In this document: piece by piece, positions 53,294 through 62,685 of the stretch
How the letters are laid out: each line of letters opens with the position of its first letter
Position numbering within the stretch: position 1 is the first letter of the stretch
The notes under the pieces: generated by a model
Told to the model about the DNA's origin: nothing
Databases searched by the model: none
The model's input: only the letters and a program-made list of their open reading frames with translations
From: Bradyrhizobium tropiciagri
GTDB lineage: Bacteria > Pseudomonadota > Alphaproteobacteria > Rhizobiales > Xanthobacteraceae
NCBI RefSeq assembly: GCF_018130505.1
Contig: NZ_JAFCKH010000002.1
Location: forward strand, 62,001-126,000
DNA length: 64,000 nucleotides
Reading direction: 5' to 3'
Position numbers and translations under genes: made by a program

Positions 53294-53306
53294 GTTGTTC
53301 GCTTTC

Positions 53307-53402
53307 GTCATTCCGGGTCGCGAAGCGAACCCGGAAGCTCGAGATTCCCCGATGCGCAATTGCGCATCTGTGGTCTGGTCCTTCGGACCATCCCGGAATG
53401 AC
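53307..53402. repeat. Intergenic palindrome (GTCATTCCGGG type)
   Basis: GTCATTCCGGGTCGCGAAG on the left and GGACCATCCCGGAATGAC on the right, with an inner palindrome GATGCGCAATTGCGCATC. It separates the sortase from the terminator of the target gene. Confidence 0.72.
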
Positions 53403-53410
53403 ACTGCGAG

Positions 53411-53462
53411 AAAAAAGTGGCGCGCGCGGCCCCTGGGGGACGGGTGAGAAAGCCGCGCGCGC
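53411..53462 (-). terminator. Possible terminator after the sortase-target gene
   Basis: Read on the minus strand: GCGCGCGCGGC, a 21-base loop, GCCGCGCGCGC, then CACTTTTTT. The stem is 11 bp. If active, the sortase downstream needs its own promoter or read-through. Confidence 0.5.
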
Positions 53463-53507
53463 TTTTGAAGGAGGAGGTCGGGGGGCACCTTCTCCTTTCA
53501 TCCGACA

Positions 53508-55781
53508 TCAGTTGGGCATCTGACGTCGGTTGAACACCAGGAGCAGCAGGCTGATCGCGAGCAGGATCATGCCCGCGATCATCTTCAGCTCCGCATCGGT
53601 CGCCGTCTTCGGCAGCTGCACCGTGCCGGGCGAAGGCGTCGCCACCGGCACCGGTCGCTTCAGGGCCGCGACCTGCAGCTTGCCGTCGCCGGCCTCGGCG
53701 CGGCGCTCGGTCGGCGCAGCCGGCTGCTGCGGACGCTCGCCGAACACTTTCGCAAAGTCCCAGCCGGCGGGCAGGTTGATCGGCAGCTCGGCGAGCTTCA
53801 GCGGCTCGCCCGCGGGCCGGCTCGGCGTCTTGTCGACCGCGACGAGGCTGGTCAGCCGCGTCACCAGCTGATGCTCCAGCGCCAGCGCCAGGATGGTCTT
53901 GTCGGCATCCTCCGGGCTTGCCTGCCGCGTGGTGCGGGCGACCTCGGCATCGGCGATCTTGCGGCGCGCCCACAGTTTCGACAGGCCCTTGCCTTCGGCG
54001 GCGTTCGCCAGCGGCAGCGTCACGCTCCACGGACGGTCGCCGATGCGGCCCTTGATCTCGACCGAGCCGGCGAGCTTGTCGAGCTTGGCGGCCAGCACCA
54101 GCGGCTCGTCGCGATAGACGTCGGGCAGCGCCGACGGCGTCAGATCGGCAGTGGCCTCGGAGAATTTCGCCGAGAGGCCGGTCACCGCGGGGTTCTCCAG
54201 CTTGGCGAACAGGTCGCGCATCCGCTCGTCGACCTGCTCGACCGAGCCGATATGGGTGAAGGTGCCGCGGCCGAGCTCGGCGGCGCGCGTCATCAGATAG
54301 GTGTTCGGCGCCGAGCCGATGCCGACCATGAACACCCGCGAGCGGCCGCGCAGCGCGCTGATGGTCTCGAACAGCTGCTGCTCGTTGCCGATCGCGCCGT
54401 CGGTCAGGAACACGACCTGGCGGACGTAGCTCGCATCGTCGCGATTGGTGTCGGAGAGCGCAGCACGCATCGCCGGCACCATCTCGGTGCCGCCGCGGGC
54501 TTGCAGCGCGCCGACGAACGAGGTCGCGGTGCCGATATTGCCGCTGTTGGCTGCGACCGGCGCCGGGAACAGCACGTCCATGGTGTCGTCGAAGCGGATC
54601 ACGTTGAAGCGATCCGCCGGCTGCAGGCGGCCGAGCGCATACATGAGGCTCGCTTTGGCCTGGATGATCGAGGTGCCGCCCATCGAGCCGGAGTTGTCGA
54701 TCACGAAGATCACTTCGCGCGGCAACGGCTTCTGCTGCGCCTGCTCGACTGAGGGCGGGGTGACGAAGGCAAGCAGATAGTCGGAATTGCCGACATGCTC
54801 GCGGAACAGCCCGACCGACGGCGCCTTCTCTGCGGCCGGCTTCCAGCTCAGTTCGAAATCGCTGTCGGCCGGCACCGGGCCTTCGGCCAGCTTGATGACG
54901 CGCGTGGCGCTGTCGGGGCTTTCGATCTTGACCTGGTGATGATGGCTCTTCACCTCGCCGAGCGGGAAGCCGGCGTTCAGCCGTACCGTGATGTTGGTCG
55001 GATTGATCGGCGCATTCGTGGCAGGATCGAGCACCTCAGGCGTGATGCGGTCGCGATCCGGCACCGGATCGGTATTCGCAGCGCCCCAGCCGTTGCCGTC
55101 GGCGCGCAGGTCGACGCTCTGCACCACCGGCTTCGGATTGTAGCGCGGGCCGACCACCATCGGCACCCGCAGCGAGAACTCGTTGCCGTTCTGCTGCACC
55201 GGCTCCTGATATTCGATCTGCACCAGCACGGTCTCGCCGGGGCCGATATTGGCCACCGAGTTGGTGAAGATGTTCGGCCGCTCCTGCTCGGTGAGCGCGG
55301 CCTTCTGGCCGTTCTGCCTGGCCTGCTCATAGATGGCGCGGGCCTGCTGCTTCTCCTTGATGTCGCCGACCACGACGCGGTTGCCGACCACCATCTTCAG
55401 CGTGTCGACCGCGCCGCCGGCGGGCAGCGGGTAGACATAGGTCGCCTCCATCCACTCCTTGGTCGGATTGCGGAAGATCTGGGTGACGCGGGCGCGGACC
55501 GTCGGGCCCGACACCGTGAGGTCGACGTCGATGCCGAGCCGCGTCGCATCGGCATAGCCGTCGTCGGTCTTCAGCCGCAGCGAGCCGGAGCGCGCCTCGC
55601 TCGGCCGCAACACCGCGTGCTGCGGCTGCTCCGCCGACCACGCCGAATCGAAACTCAGGAACAGCGCGGCAAAGCCGATCACCAGCGCCAGCACGCCTTC
55701 CACCAGGAAGAACACCGCGATCCGCATCCGGCGCGACAGGCGGATCCGTGGGCTGCTCTCACATGCATCGTAGATCGTCAT
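53508..55781 (-). CDS. VIT/VWA sortase-target protein with LPKTA sorting signal
   Basis: 757 residues from ATG 55781. N-terminal signal/anchor helix (RMRIAVFFLVEGVLALVIGF), VIT domain (about 70-200, with RVTQIFRNPTKEWMEATYVY), VWA domain with MIDAS VIFVIDNSGSMGGTS near residue 405 and VFLTDGAIGNE, and a C-terminal sorting tail: LPKTATDAELKM, hydrophobic helix (MIAGMILLAISLLLLVF), then NRRQ. This is the layout of the target paired with class GN sortases. The protein resembles inter-alpha-trypsin inhibitor heavy chains and is probably an envelope adhesion or stress factor. The frame is open 190 bases further upstream but without support. Confidence 0.92.
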   Translation of the reverse strand: MTIYDACESSPRIRLSRRMRIAVFFLVEGVLALVIGFAALFLSFDSAWSAEQPQHAVLRPSEARSGSLRLKTDDGYADATRLGIDVDLTVSGPTVRARVTQIFRNPTKEWMEATYVYPLPAGGAVDTLKMVVGNRVVVGDIKEKQQARAIYEQARQNGQKAALTEQERPNIFTNSVANIGPGETVLVQIEYQEPVQQNGNEFSLRVPMVVGPRYNPKPVVQSVDLRADGNGWGAANTDPVPDRDRITPEVLDPATNAPINPTNITVRLNAGFPLGEVKSHHHQVKIESPDSATRVIKLAEGPVPADSDFELSWKPAAEKAPSVGLFREHVGNSDYLLAFVTPPSVEQAQQKPLPREVIFVIDNSGSMGGTSIIQAKASLMYALGRLQPADRFNVIRFDDTMDVLFPAPVAANSGNIGTATSFVGALQARGGTEMVPAMRAALSDTNRDDASYVRQVVFLTDGAIGNEQQLFETISALRGRSRVFMVGIGSAPNTYLMTRAAELGRGTFTHIGSVEQVDERMRDLFAKLENPAVTGLSAKFSEATADLTPSALPDVYRDEPLVLAAKLDKLAGSVEIKGRIGDRPWSVTLPLANAAEGKGLSKLWARRKIADAEVARTTRQASPEDADKTILALALEHQLVTRLTSLVAVDKTPSRPAGEPLKLAELPINLPAGWDFAKVFGERPQQPAAPTERRAEAGDGKLQVAALKRPVPVATPSPGTVQLPKTATDAELKMIAGMILLAISLLLLVFNRRQMPN

Positions 55782-55982
55782 CTCATTCACTCCCGAGCGA
55801 GGTTTTCGCTGCCTTGCAATCATGGAGAACGGCTCTTTTCGCGCGAGCAGAATGATCGGCAATGATTGGCCGCCGTCAGGCGCGGCCCGCCGGGCCTCGC
55901 GGCGGGTTTGTGCGGTTTTGTGATGGATTGTCCGGTCTGCTAGACTGCGCAAATCACAGGGGGAATCGCCCAAGGGAGCCCG

Positions 55983-56747
55983 ATGCCGACGCCGGACAAG
56001 CAGCTTTCCGCCGAGCTGAGCCGACAGGTGGCCGAGACCATTCGCGAGGAGATCGCGCGCCGCCGCATCTCGCGGCAGACACTGGCCGAGCAGGCCAAGC
56101 TCAGCCTCTCCACGCTGGAGAAGGTGCTCGGTGGCCGCCGCCCGTTCACGCTGGCGACCACCGTGCGGCTGGAGCAGGCGCTTGGCGTCCCCCTGCGCAA
56201 GCTGCCTGACACCGTGACGATCGCGCCACCGTCCAATGGCGACGTCGCGCCCGACAGTCTCGGTTCCTATGTGCGTCGCGCGGTGGCGCGGATCGAGGGC
56301 ACCTACGTCACGGTGCGGCCGTCTTTCGGCGATCGCGACGCGATCTATGCCTATTGCACCGTGATCGCCTGGGACGAGACCGCCTCGGCGCTCGGGTTTC
56401 GCGAGAGTGAGCGGCAGGATGCCGATTACACCCAGTTCGGCGAGGTCGCGGTGCCCAACGAATCAGGCTTCGTCTATCTCGTCACCAACCGGCACGGCCA
56501 GCACCGCGTCATCACGGTGTCGCGGCCGCGCAATTCCGGCGAGATGTACGGCATCATCACCACCCTGCTGGCCGGACGCGGTGCGGTGTTGACGCCGATC
56601 GCGGCTCCGATCGCGTTGCTGCCGATCAGGAACATTTCCAATCCCACCTTCGGGCGGATCACGTCCGACGATACGAACCACAAGGCCTATCGCGAGCACC
56701 TGCGGCGCACGATCGACGAGCCGTTTGCGATTTTGCTGCAAGCGTGA
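55983..56747 (+). CDS. HTH (XRE-type) transcriptional regulator
   Basis: 254 residues. N-terminal helix-turn-helix in ARRRISRQTLAEQAKLSLST then LEKVLGGRRPFTL (about residues 28-60); the rest (about 95-250) is a beta-rich domain with VRPSFGDRDAIYAYCTVIAW and YLVTNRHGQHRVITVSRPR, which I do not recognise beyond its occurrence in rhizobial regulators. It is divergent from the sortase-target gene across 201 bases and so is a candidate regulator of it. Confidence 0.85.
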   Translation: MPTPDKQLSAELSRQVAETIREEIARRRISRQTLAEQAKLSLSTLEKVLGGRRPFTLATTVRLEQALGVPLRKLPDTVTIAPPSNGDVAPDSLGSYVRRAVARIEGTYVTVRPSFGDRDAIYAYCTVIAWDETASALGFRESERQDADYTQFGEVAVPNESGFVYLVTNRHGQHRVITVSRPRNSGEMYGIITTLLAGRGAVLTPIAAPIALLPIRNISNPTFGRITSDDTNHKAYREHLRRTIDEPFAILLQA

Positions 56748-56760
56748 TCCGGCAGTCGAG

Positions 56761-57474
56761 CTAGTACGCCGGCCGCGGCTTGGCCGGAGCGGCGATGCCG
56801 GCGATCAGCACCGCGAGAATGCCGGTGAGAAACACGCCGTCGAACGTGCCGGCCCCGCCGATCGAGGCGATCGGCGCGCCGAGGCTGCCGATCTTGTCGA
56901 GGTTGAGCAGGTCGGCGCCGAGCAGCGTGCCCATCGAGCCGCCGATATAGGCCAGCGGCGCGGCATATTCGCGGGACAGCAGCAGCGCGAGGATGGCTGT
57001 CGCCATCACGGGTACGAACACGGGAACGGCGATCCCCATGCCCGCCACCGGCGTCGCGCTGGCATGCACGATGGCGGCGATGACGATGGTCGCGATGGCT
57101 GCCCGCAGCCAGAGCTGATAGCGCAGGACGAGGTAGGCGGACATCAGCGCGGGGATCACCGCGCCGCCGATATTCACCGCGAGGATCGTGCTCGGCGAAT
57201 CCAGGAACGGCACCACATAGCGCATGCCGAAGAAGTCGACGATTTCTCCGGCTTGCGCCGGCGGTCCCTGCAGCACCGTCAGGGGAATGTTGAAATAGCT
57301 GCCGATCAGCGAGCCGAACAACAGCAGCATCGCAGCGCCCGGACTGACGCCGAGCCGCAGATACGCATATCTGAAGATGCCCAGCTGGATCAGGATCAGC
57401 AGCATCACAGCCGCGAGCACGAGGATCGAGAAGAACCCCGGCGTCAGCGGCAGATAGTGAATGTGGGAATGCAT
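56761..57474 (-). CDS. DUF1614 multi-pass membrane protein
   Basis: 237 residues from ATG 57474 with about seven hydrophobic helices. The first part HSHIHYLPLTPGFFSILVLA and the segments GSLIGSYFNIPLT, AVNIGGAVIPALMSAYLV and GADLLNLDKIGSLGAPIASI, GGAGTFDGVFLTGILAVL match the DUF1614 pattern. Function unknown; conserved Gly-Gly and Asp in the last helices suggest transport. It converges with the HTH gene at 14 bases. Confidence 0.85.
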   Translation of the reverse strand: MHSHIHYLPLTPGFFSILVLAAVMLLILIQLGIFRYAYLRLGVSPGAAMLLLFGSLIGSYFNIPLTVLQGPPAQAGEIVDFFGMRYVVPFLDSPSTILAVNIGGAVIPALMSAYLVLRYQLWLRAAIATIVIAAIVHASATPVAGMGIAVPVFVPVMATAILALLLSREYAAPLAYIGGSMGTLLGADLLNLDKIGSLGAPIASIGGAGTFDGVFLTGILAVLIAGIAAPAKPRPAY

Positions 57475-57573
57475 GGGTTTGGCAGTCCGGCTTCGGCTCG
57501 GCCCCACCTTGTTAGGTGGGAGTTTCCGGGCAGGACCACAAGCACATTGCCAATTCGTCACCTTCCGAGTCCC

Positions 57574-58143
57574 GTCATCCTGATGAGGAGCCGCACAGCG
57601 GCGTCTCGAAGGATGCACGGCCCGACTGGTGGCCGTCGACCCTTCGAGACGCCGCTGCGCGGCTCCCCAGGGTGACGGGTTGGAGAGCGGCGCAGCACAT
57701 CCAGTGTCGTCCCGGCGAAAGCCAGGACCCATAACCACCTGATCTGGTTGTGAACGGGACCGCGGCCCCAGCCTCATGCGACGATTGATATCTGGGGTAA
57801 TGGGTCCTGGCTTTCGCCAGGACGACGCGTGGGAAATGCTCCCGCGCGGTTGCGACTCTGCGATGCCAGTCCCGTCATCCTGAGGAGCGCGGAACGCGCG
57901 TCTCGAAGGATGCACGGGCCCCGATGCGTCGACGCGGCAAGAGCCGGGCCGTCGACCCTTCGAGACGCCGCTTCGCGGCTCCTCAGGGTGACGGATTGAA
58001 CAGCGGTGCAACATATCCGGTGTCGTCCTGGCGAAAGCCAGGACCCATAACCACCGAACGTTATTGTTGTGCAGCGTTGGGCCACAGCTCGCTTCAACAA
58101 TCTGACCCTGTGGTTATGGGTCCCGGCCTGCGCCGGGACGACA
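57574..58143. repeat. Cluster of four palindromic repeats of two families
   Basis: In the gene-free stretch 57475-58233, repeats of the GTCATCCTGAGGAG family (57574-57676, 57874-57992) alternate with repeats of the GTCGTCCYGGCGAARGCC family (57706-57826, 58022-58143). Each is a complete inverted-repeat unit. No gene is supported in this stretch. Confidence 0.82.
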
Positions 58144-58181
58144 CTGGATGTTTGGGCCGCTCGTGAGCCACACTCAAACAA

Positions 58182-58207
58182 CGAAGCCGCCCGAATGGGC
58201 GGCTTCG
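58182..58207 (-). terminator. Terminator-like hairpin after the livK-type gene
   Basis: An 11-bp stem CGAAGCCGCCC/GGGCGGCTTCG with a 4-base loop. On the minus strand it is followed by TTGTTTGAG, a weak T tract. It stands 27 bases past the stop of the gene at 58234. Confidence 0.72.
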
Positions 58208-58233
58208 CGGTATCGTGAAGTTCGGCTGCAGCC

Positions 58234-59454
58234 CTAACCGCCGGTCTCCGCGCTGATGATGTCCCCAAACAGCTCCCACTGGCCGTTCTTGAAGCGCATC
58301 ATCTTGAGTTGCTCGATCGGGGCGAAGTCGGTTGAGCTGGTGTTGACGCGGATGCCGGGGATCAGCGTGTCGGGCGTGAAGTCCTTCAGGCTGGCGGCCT
58401 GCTTCATCACGTTTTCGCGGGTGAGGTTGTCGCCGGACTGCTTCAGCACCTGCACCATGGTCTGCGCCGCGGCGTAGCCATAGACCAGGTTGGCGTCGGA
58501 GATATTGGCGCCCGGCATGTACTTGTCGATGAAGGCCATGAACTTCTTCATGCCCGCGTCGTCCTTCCACTGCGGATCGGACGCGTCCTTCAGATAGCCG
58601 GCGGACAGCACGCCTTCGCTCGCCTCGAGGCCGGCGGGCTTCATCACGGCACCGATCGAGATCGAGACGTCGGTCATCACCTGCATCGGCTTCCAGCCGA
58701 GCTCGGCGATCTTCTTGATCGCCTGCGCCGCGAATTTCGGCGTCGCGATGTTGACGAACACGTCGGCGCCGGTGTCCTTCAGCTTGACGATGTGGGAATC
58801 GATCGACGGCTCGGTGGTCTCGTAGCTCTCCTCGGCGACGATCTTGGCGCCGGACTTGTCGAGGACCTCCTTGAGGCCGACCAGGTAGTCCTTGCCGAAA
58901 TCGTCATTGGCATAGAAGATCGCGACCTTGGCATCCGGCTTGGCTTTCAGGATGTACTTGCCGAAGATCCGCGCCTCGACGCGGTAGCTCGGCTGGAAGC
59001 CCATCGTCCACGGGAAATCCTTCGGATCGTTCCACTTGCTGGCGCCGGTGGCGAGGAACAGCTGCGGCACCTTCTTGGCGTTGTGATACTTCTGCACCGC
59101 GGTCTGGGTCGGCGTGCCCAGCGCGTTGAACACCAGGAACACCTCGTCGCTCTCGATCAGCTTGCGGATCTGCTCGACGGTCTTCGGCGGCGAGTAGCCG
59201 TCGTCATAGGAGATCCAGTTGATCTTGCGGCCGTTGATGCCGCCCTGGTCGTTGATCATCTTGAAATAGGCTTCCTCGGTCTTGCCGATGATGCCGTAGG
59301 CGGAGGCGGGGCCGCTATAGGCCTCGACATTGCCGATCTTGATCTCGGTGTCGGAGGCGCCGGTGTCGTATTTCTTTTGCGCAAAGGCCGCCTGGGTGGA
59401 GAGCAGGCAGAGTGCCGTGGCGGCGGCCAGCAGCGATATTTTTTTCGTTTTCAT
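58234..59454 (-). CDS. Branched-chain amino-acid-type ABC transporter binding protein (LivK-like)
   Basis: 406 residues with a signal peptide (KKISLLAAATALCLLSTQAA then FAQ). Periplasmic-binding-protein type I fold: EIKIGNVEAYSGPASAYGII, INDQGGINGRKINWISYDDG, LFNALGTPTQTAVQKYHN-like ligand loops and AIFYANDDFGKDYLVGLKEV. It binds amino acids, amides or aromatic acids. No permease or ATPase gene is adjacent. The acyl-CoA ligase 131 bases upstream on the same strand suggests that the ligand may be a carboxylic acid, which is inference. Confidence 0.92.
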   Translation of the reverse strand: MKTKKISLLAAATALCLLSTQAAFAQKKYDTGASDTEIKIGNVEAYSGPASAYGIIGKTEEAYFKMINDQGGINGRKINWISYDDGYSPPKTVEQIRKLIESDEVFLVFNALGTPTQTAVQKYHNAKKVPQLFLATGASKWNDPKDFPWTMGFQPSYRVEARIFGKYILKAKPDAKVAIFYANDDFGKDYLVGLKEVLDKSGAKIVAEESYETTEPSIDSHIVKLKDTGADVFVNIATPKFAAQAIKKIAELGWKPMQVMTDVSISIGAVMKPAGLEASEGVLSAGYLKDASDPQWKDDAGMKKFMAFIDKYMPGANISDANLVYGYAAAQTMVQVLKQSGDNLTRENVMKQAASLKDFTPDTLIPGIRVNTSSTDFAPIEQLKMMRFKNGQWELFGDIISAETGG

Positions 59455-59585
59455 AAAGGCAATTTCCTCGATTTGATTTTGGTTGGGGACTTACGCAACG
59501 AACCCGCAGCCGGTCCCGGCAGACGGACACGGGGCAGCTCATTTATCCCGGCGAGATCAGGCAAACGCGAGACACGTTTGCGCCA

Positions 59586-61127
59586 TCACGCCGCGGTATC
59601 GGTCGGCTTCGGCTGGCTGAATTGCTGCCGCAGGGTCGGCTTATGAATTTTGCCCGTTGCGTTGCGCGGCAGGGCGTCGACAAATTCGATCATGCGCGGG
59701 CATTTGAACCGCGCCAGATTGGCCTGGCAGTGGGCGTGGATCTCCGCCGCGGCCAGCGCATGGCCCGGCTTGACCGCGACGATCGCCATGCCGACCTCGC
59801 CCCATTGCTCGCTCGGGATGCCGATCACAGCCGCCTCGGCGACCGCCGCCAGCTGATGCAGCACGCTCTCGACCTCGGCCGGATAGACGTTCTCGCCGCC
59901 GGAGATGTACATGTCCTTCCAGCGGTCGACGATGTAGTAGAAGCCGTCCTCGTCCATCCGCGTGGCATCGCCGGTGTGCAGCCAGCCGTCGGTGAAGGAG
60001 GCGGCGTTGGCATCTGGCCGGTTCCAGTAGCCCGGCGTGATGTTCGGCCCCTTGACCCAGAGTTCGCCAAGCTCGCCGACCGCAGCATCCGTGCCGTCCG
60101 GCCGCACGATGCGAACCTCGGTGTGCAGCACCGGCTTGCCGGAGGAGCCGGCCTTGCGCGCGGCATCCTCGCGGTCGAGCACCATCACCGCCGGAGAGGT
60201 CTCGGTCATGCCGTAGCCCTGCTGCAGCGCGACGCCGCGCGCCTCCCAGGTTTTGAGCAGCGGCACCGGCATCGGCGCGCCACCGACGCCGCCGACGATC
60301 AGGCGGCTGAAATCCGCGGTGGCAAATGCCGGATGCTGCGACAGGAACTGGTAGATCGAGGGCACGCCGAAGAACACGTTGATGCCCTGCGCGGGATTGC
60401 TGATCAGCTTCAGCGCCTCGGCGGGTTCGAACACGCGCATGATCAGCACCGTGCCGCCGGCATGCAGCACCGGGTTGGTGTAGCAATTCAGCCCGCCGGT
60501 GTGGAACAGCGGCAGCACCGTGAGCAGCACCGACGACGGCGAGATGCAGGCCGGGCCGCCGAGATTGACGCAGTTCCAGAACGTCATCCCATGCGTGATG
60601 ATCGCGCCCTTGGGCTGGCCCGTGGTGCCCGAGGTGTACATGATGGTCGAGATGTCATCGAGGGTGACCTGCTCGAACCGCTCCAGCGGTGTGGCTGCAG
60701 CAATGCCGGCCTCGTAGGTCCCGCCGGGGCCGAACCGCATTGTGGAAGCGACATTGCAGAGCTTGGCCACCGCCAGCGCCGTCTCGGCGAGATCATCGTC
60801 ATGGATCATCACCTTCGGCGAGGCGTCGCCGACGATGTAGTGCAGTTCGGGCACGGTGAGGCGGGTGTTGAGCGGCAGGAACACCGCGCCGATCCGGAAG
60901 CAGGCGAATTGCGCCTCCAGTGTATCCGTGGTGTTCAGCGCCAGCACCGCGACGCGGTCGCCGCCGGCGACCTTGAGTTGGTCGCGCAGATGGGCCGCAA
61001 GCCGCGAGACGCGGTCGTCCAGTTGCGCATAGGTGAAGCTGCGCCCGCTGGCGAGATCGACCAGCGCGACCTTGTCGGATGCACGGCGGCGATGATGCGC
61101 GATCCAGTCGTAGTAACGAACCGGCAA
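59586..61127 (-). CDS. AMP-forming acyl-CoA synthetase (long-chain/aromatic acid-CoA ligase type)
   Basis: 513 residues of the ANL superfamily. ATP loop IMYTSGTTGQPKGAIITHGM near residue 165, YGMTETSPAV near 300, the hinge GDATRMDEDGFYYIVDRWKD near 390, and the C-terminal catalytic Lys in LPRNATGKIHKPTL near 495. It activates a fatty or aromatic acid with ATP and CoA. It is divergent from the acyl-CoA dehydrogenase gene by about 220 bases, which makes a shared degradation pathway likely. Substrate chain length is unknown. Confidence 0.93.
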   Translation of the reverse strand: MPVRYYDWIAHHRRRASDKVALVDLASGRSFTYAQLDDRVSRLAAHLRDQLKVAGGDRVAVLALNTTDTLEAQFACFRIGAVFLPLNTRLTVPELHYIVGDASPKVMIHDDDLAETALAVAKLCNVASTMRFGPGGTYEAGIAAATPLERFEQVTLDDISTIMYTSGTTGQPKGAIITHGMTFWNCVNLGGPACISPSSVLLTVLPLFHTGGLNCYTNPVLHAGGTVLIMRVFEPAEALKLISNPAQGINVFFGVPSIYQFLSQHPAFATADFSRLIVGGVGGAPMPVPLLKTWEARGVALQQGYGMTETSPAVMVLDREDAARKAGSSGKPVLHTEVRIVRPDGTDAAVGELGELWVKGPNITPGYWNRPDANAASFTDGWLHTGDATRMDEDGFYYIVDRWKDMYISGGENVYPAEVESVLHQLAAVAEAAVIGIPSEQWGEVGMAIVAVKPGHALAAAEIHAHCQANLARFKCPRMIEFVDALPRNATGKIHKPTLRQQFSQPKPTDTAA

Positions 61128-61346
61128 GTGTCCCTCCTCCGGGAGCGGCAGTCTTGGCGCCGCCTGCTCCTGGTTCGATTGGTGCTATGAACTGGCAGTG
61201 GAGGCGCCGCGGCAGGATACTGTCTTGCGTTTAGTGGCTGGCGCATGCGCCGGACCGGGTGGCCGCCCTGAGGGCAGCCACTCGACGCAAGTGAGCGGGG
61301 TGAAATCCGGACATCGTCCGGGGCAGGAATCAACGGAGCAAGGCGA

Positions 61347-62483
61347 ATGGCAAACCCGTTCTACACCAGCGAGCACGAGGCGTTTCGCGAGGTGATGCGC
61401 CGCTTCGTTGCGAAGGAAATCGAGCCCTTCGCCCACCAGTGGGACGAGGCCGGTGAGTTTCCGCGCGAGCTCTATGCCAAGGCGTCGGAGATCGGGCTGC
61501 TGGGGCTGGGTTTCCCGGATGAATATGGCGGGATCGCCGCCGACCAGTTCATGAAGATCGTGGCCTCGCAGGAACTGGCGCGGGCCGGCGCCGGCGGCGT
61601 CTCGTCCAGCCTGATGAGCCACACCATCGGCTCGCCGCCGATCGCGCGCGCGGCGCGGCCGGAGGTGAAGGCGCGGGTGCTGCCGGAGGTGCTGGCGGGC
61701 CGGAAGATCTCGGCGCTCGCGATCACCGAGCCGAGCGGCGGCTCCGATGTCGCCAATCTGCGCACCAAGGCGCGGCGCGAGGGGGACCATTATATCGTCA
61801 GCGGCGAGAAGACGTTCATCACCTCGGGTATGCGCGCCGACTATCTGACGGTCGCGGTGCGCACCGGCGGCGAGGGGCCGAGTGGCGTCAGCCTGCTCCT
61901 GATCGAGGGCGACACGCCCGGCCTCTCCCGCACCAAGCTGAAGAAGATGGGCTGGTGGGCCTCCGATACCGCGACCTTGCATTTCGACGAGTGCCGCGTG
62001 CCCGTCGAAAACCTGATCGGCGAGGAGGGGCAGGGCTTCAAGATCATCATGCAGAACTTCAACAGCGAGCGGATGGGCATGGCGGCGAGCTGCACCGCCT
62101 ATGCCCGCGTCTGCCTCGACGAGGCGATCGCCTATGCCAAGGAGCGCAAGACCTTCGGCAAGCCGATCGCGCAACACCAGGTGATCAGGCACAAGATCGT
62201 CGACATGGCGCAGAAGGTCGCGGCCTCGCAGGCGATGCTGGAAATGCTGGCGTGGCGGCTCGGGCAGGGTGAGAGCCCGGTTGCCGAGATCTGCATGATG
62301 AAGAACCAGGCCACCCAGACCATGGCGCACTGTGCCTCCGAGGCGGTGCAGATCTTCGGCGGCGCCGGCTTCATGCGCGGCGTCAAGGTCGAGCGCATCT
62401 ACCGCGAGGTCAAGGTCAACGCCATCGGCGGCGGCACCGAGGAGATCATGAAGGATCTGGCGTCACGGCAGATGGGATTGTGA
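61347..62483 (+). CDS. Acyl-CoA dehydrogenase
   Basis: 378 residues, FAD enzyme for the first step of beta-oxidation. Signatures: ALAITEPSGGSDVANLRTKA (FAD/substrate loop), YIVSGEKTFITSGMRADYLT, the adenine-site segment ERKTFGKPIAQHQVIRHKIV, QIFGGAGFMRGVKVERIYRE and the catalytic-Glu region around GGGTEEIMKDLASRQMGL. The ribosome site is GGAGCAAGG. Pairs by context with the acyl-CoA ligase. The 202 bases after it hold no supported gene. Confidence 0.95.
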   Translation: MANPFYTSEHEAFREVMRRFVAKEIEPFAHQWDEAGEFPRELYAKASEIGLLGLGFPDEYGGIAADQFMKIVASQELARAGAGGVSSSLMSHTIGSPPIARAARPEVKARVLPEVLAGRKISALAITEPSGGSDVANLRTKARREGDHYIVSGEKTFITSGMRADYLTVAVRTGGEGPSGVSLLLIEGDTPGLSRTKLKKMGWWASDTATLHFDECRVPVENLIGEEGQGFKIIMQNFNSERMGMAASCTAYARVCLDEAIAYAKERKTFGKPIAQHQVIRHKIVDMAQKVAASQAMLEMLAWRLGQGESPVAEICMMKNQATQTMAHCASEAVQIFGGAGFMRGVKVERIYREVKVNAIGGGTEEIMKDLASRQMGL

Positions 62484-62685
62484 CGCCTTACCCTGAGGTG
62501 GGCGAGGGGGCTTTCACGATTTCGGAATATTGGAAGAATATTGCTGAGTTGCCCGACGTGTCAAGTGGCCGTGCGGACCGCCGACAGCCCCGCCAGCTAC
62601 TTTGCATGGGGTTGTTTTCGGTGTTTTGGCAGTATCATGCCGCGCTGCTGCGACGGCGGGGTTCGAAGAAGAGGGAAACGGCCTG

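Noticed and set aside
55782-55973. N-terminal extension of the VIT/VWA frame
   Set aside because: The signal/anchor helix starts shortly after ATG 55781; the extension shows no conservation-like pattern and crosses the divergent promoter region.
57475-58233. CRISPR array
   Set aside because: Repeats are long inverted-repeat units of two families, not short direct repeats with unique spacers, and no cas gene is present in the window.
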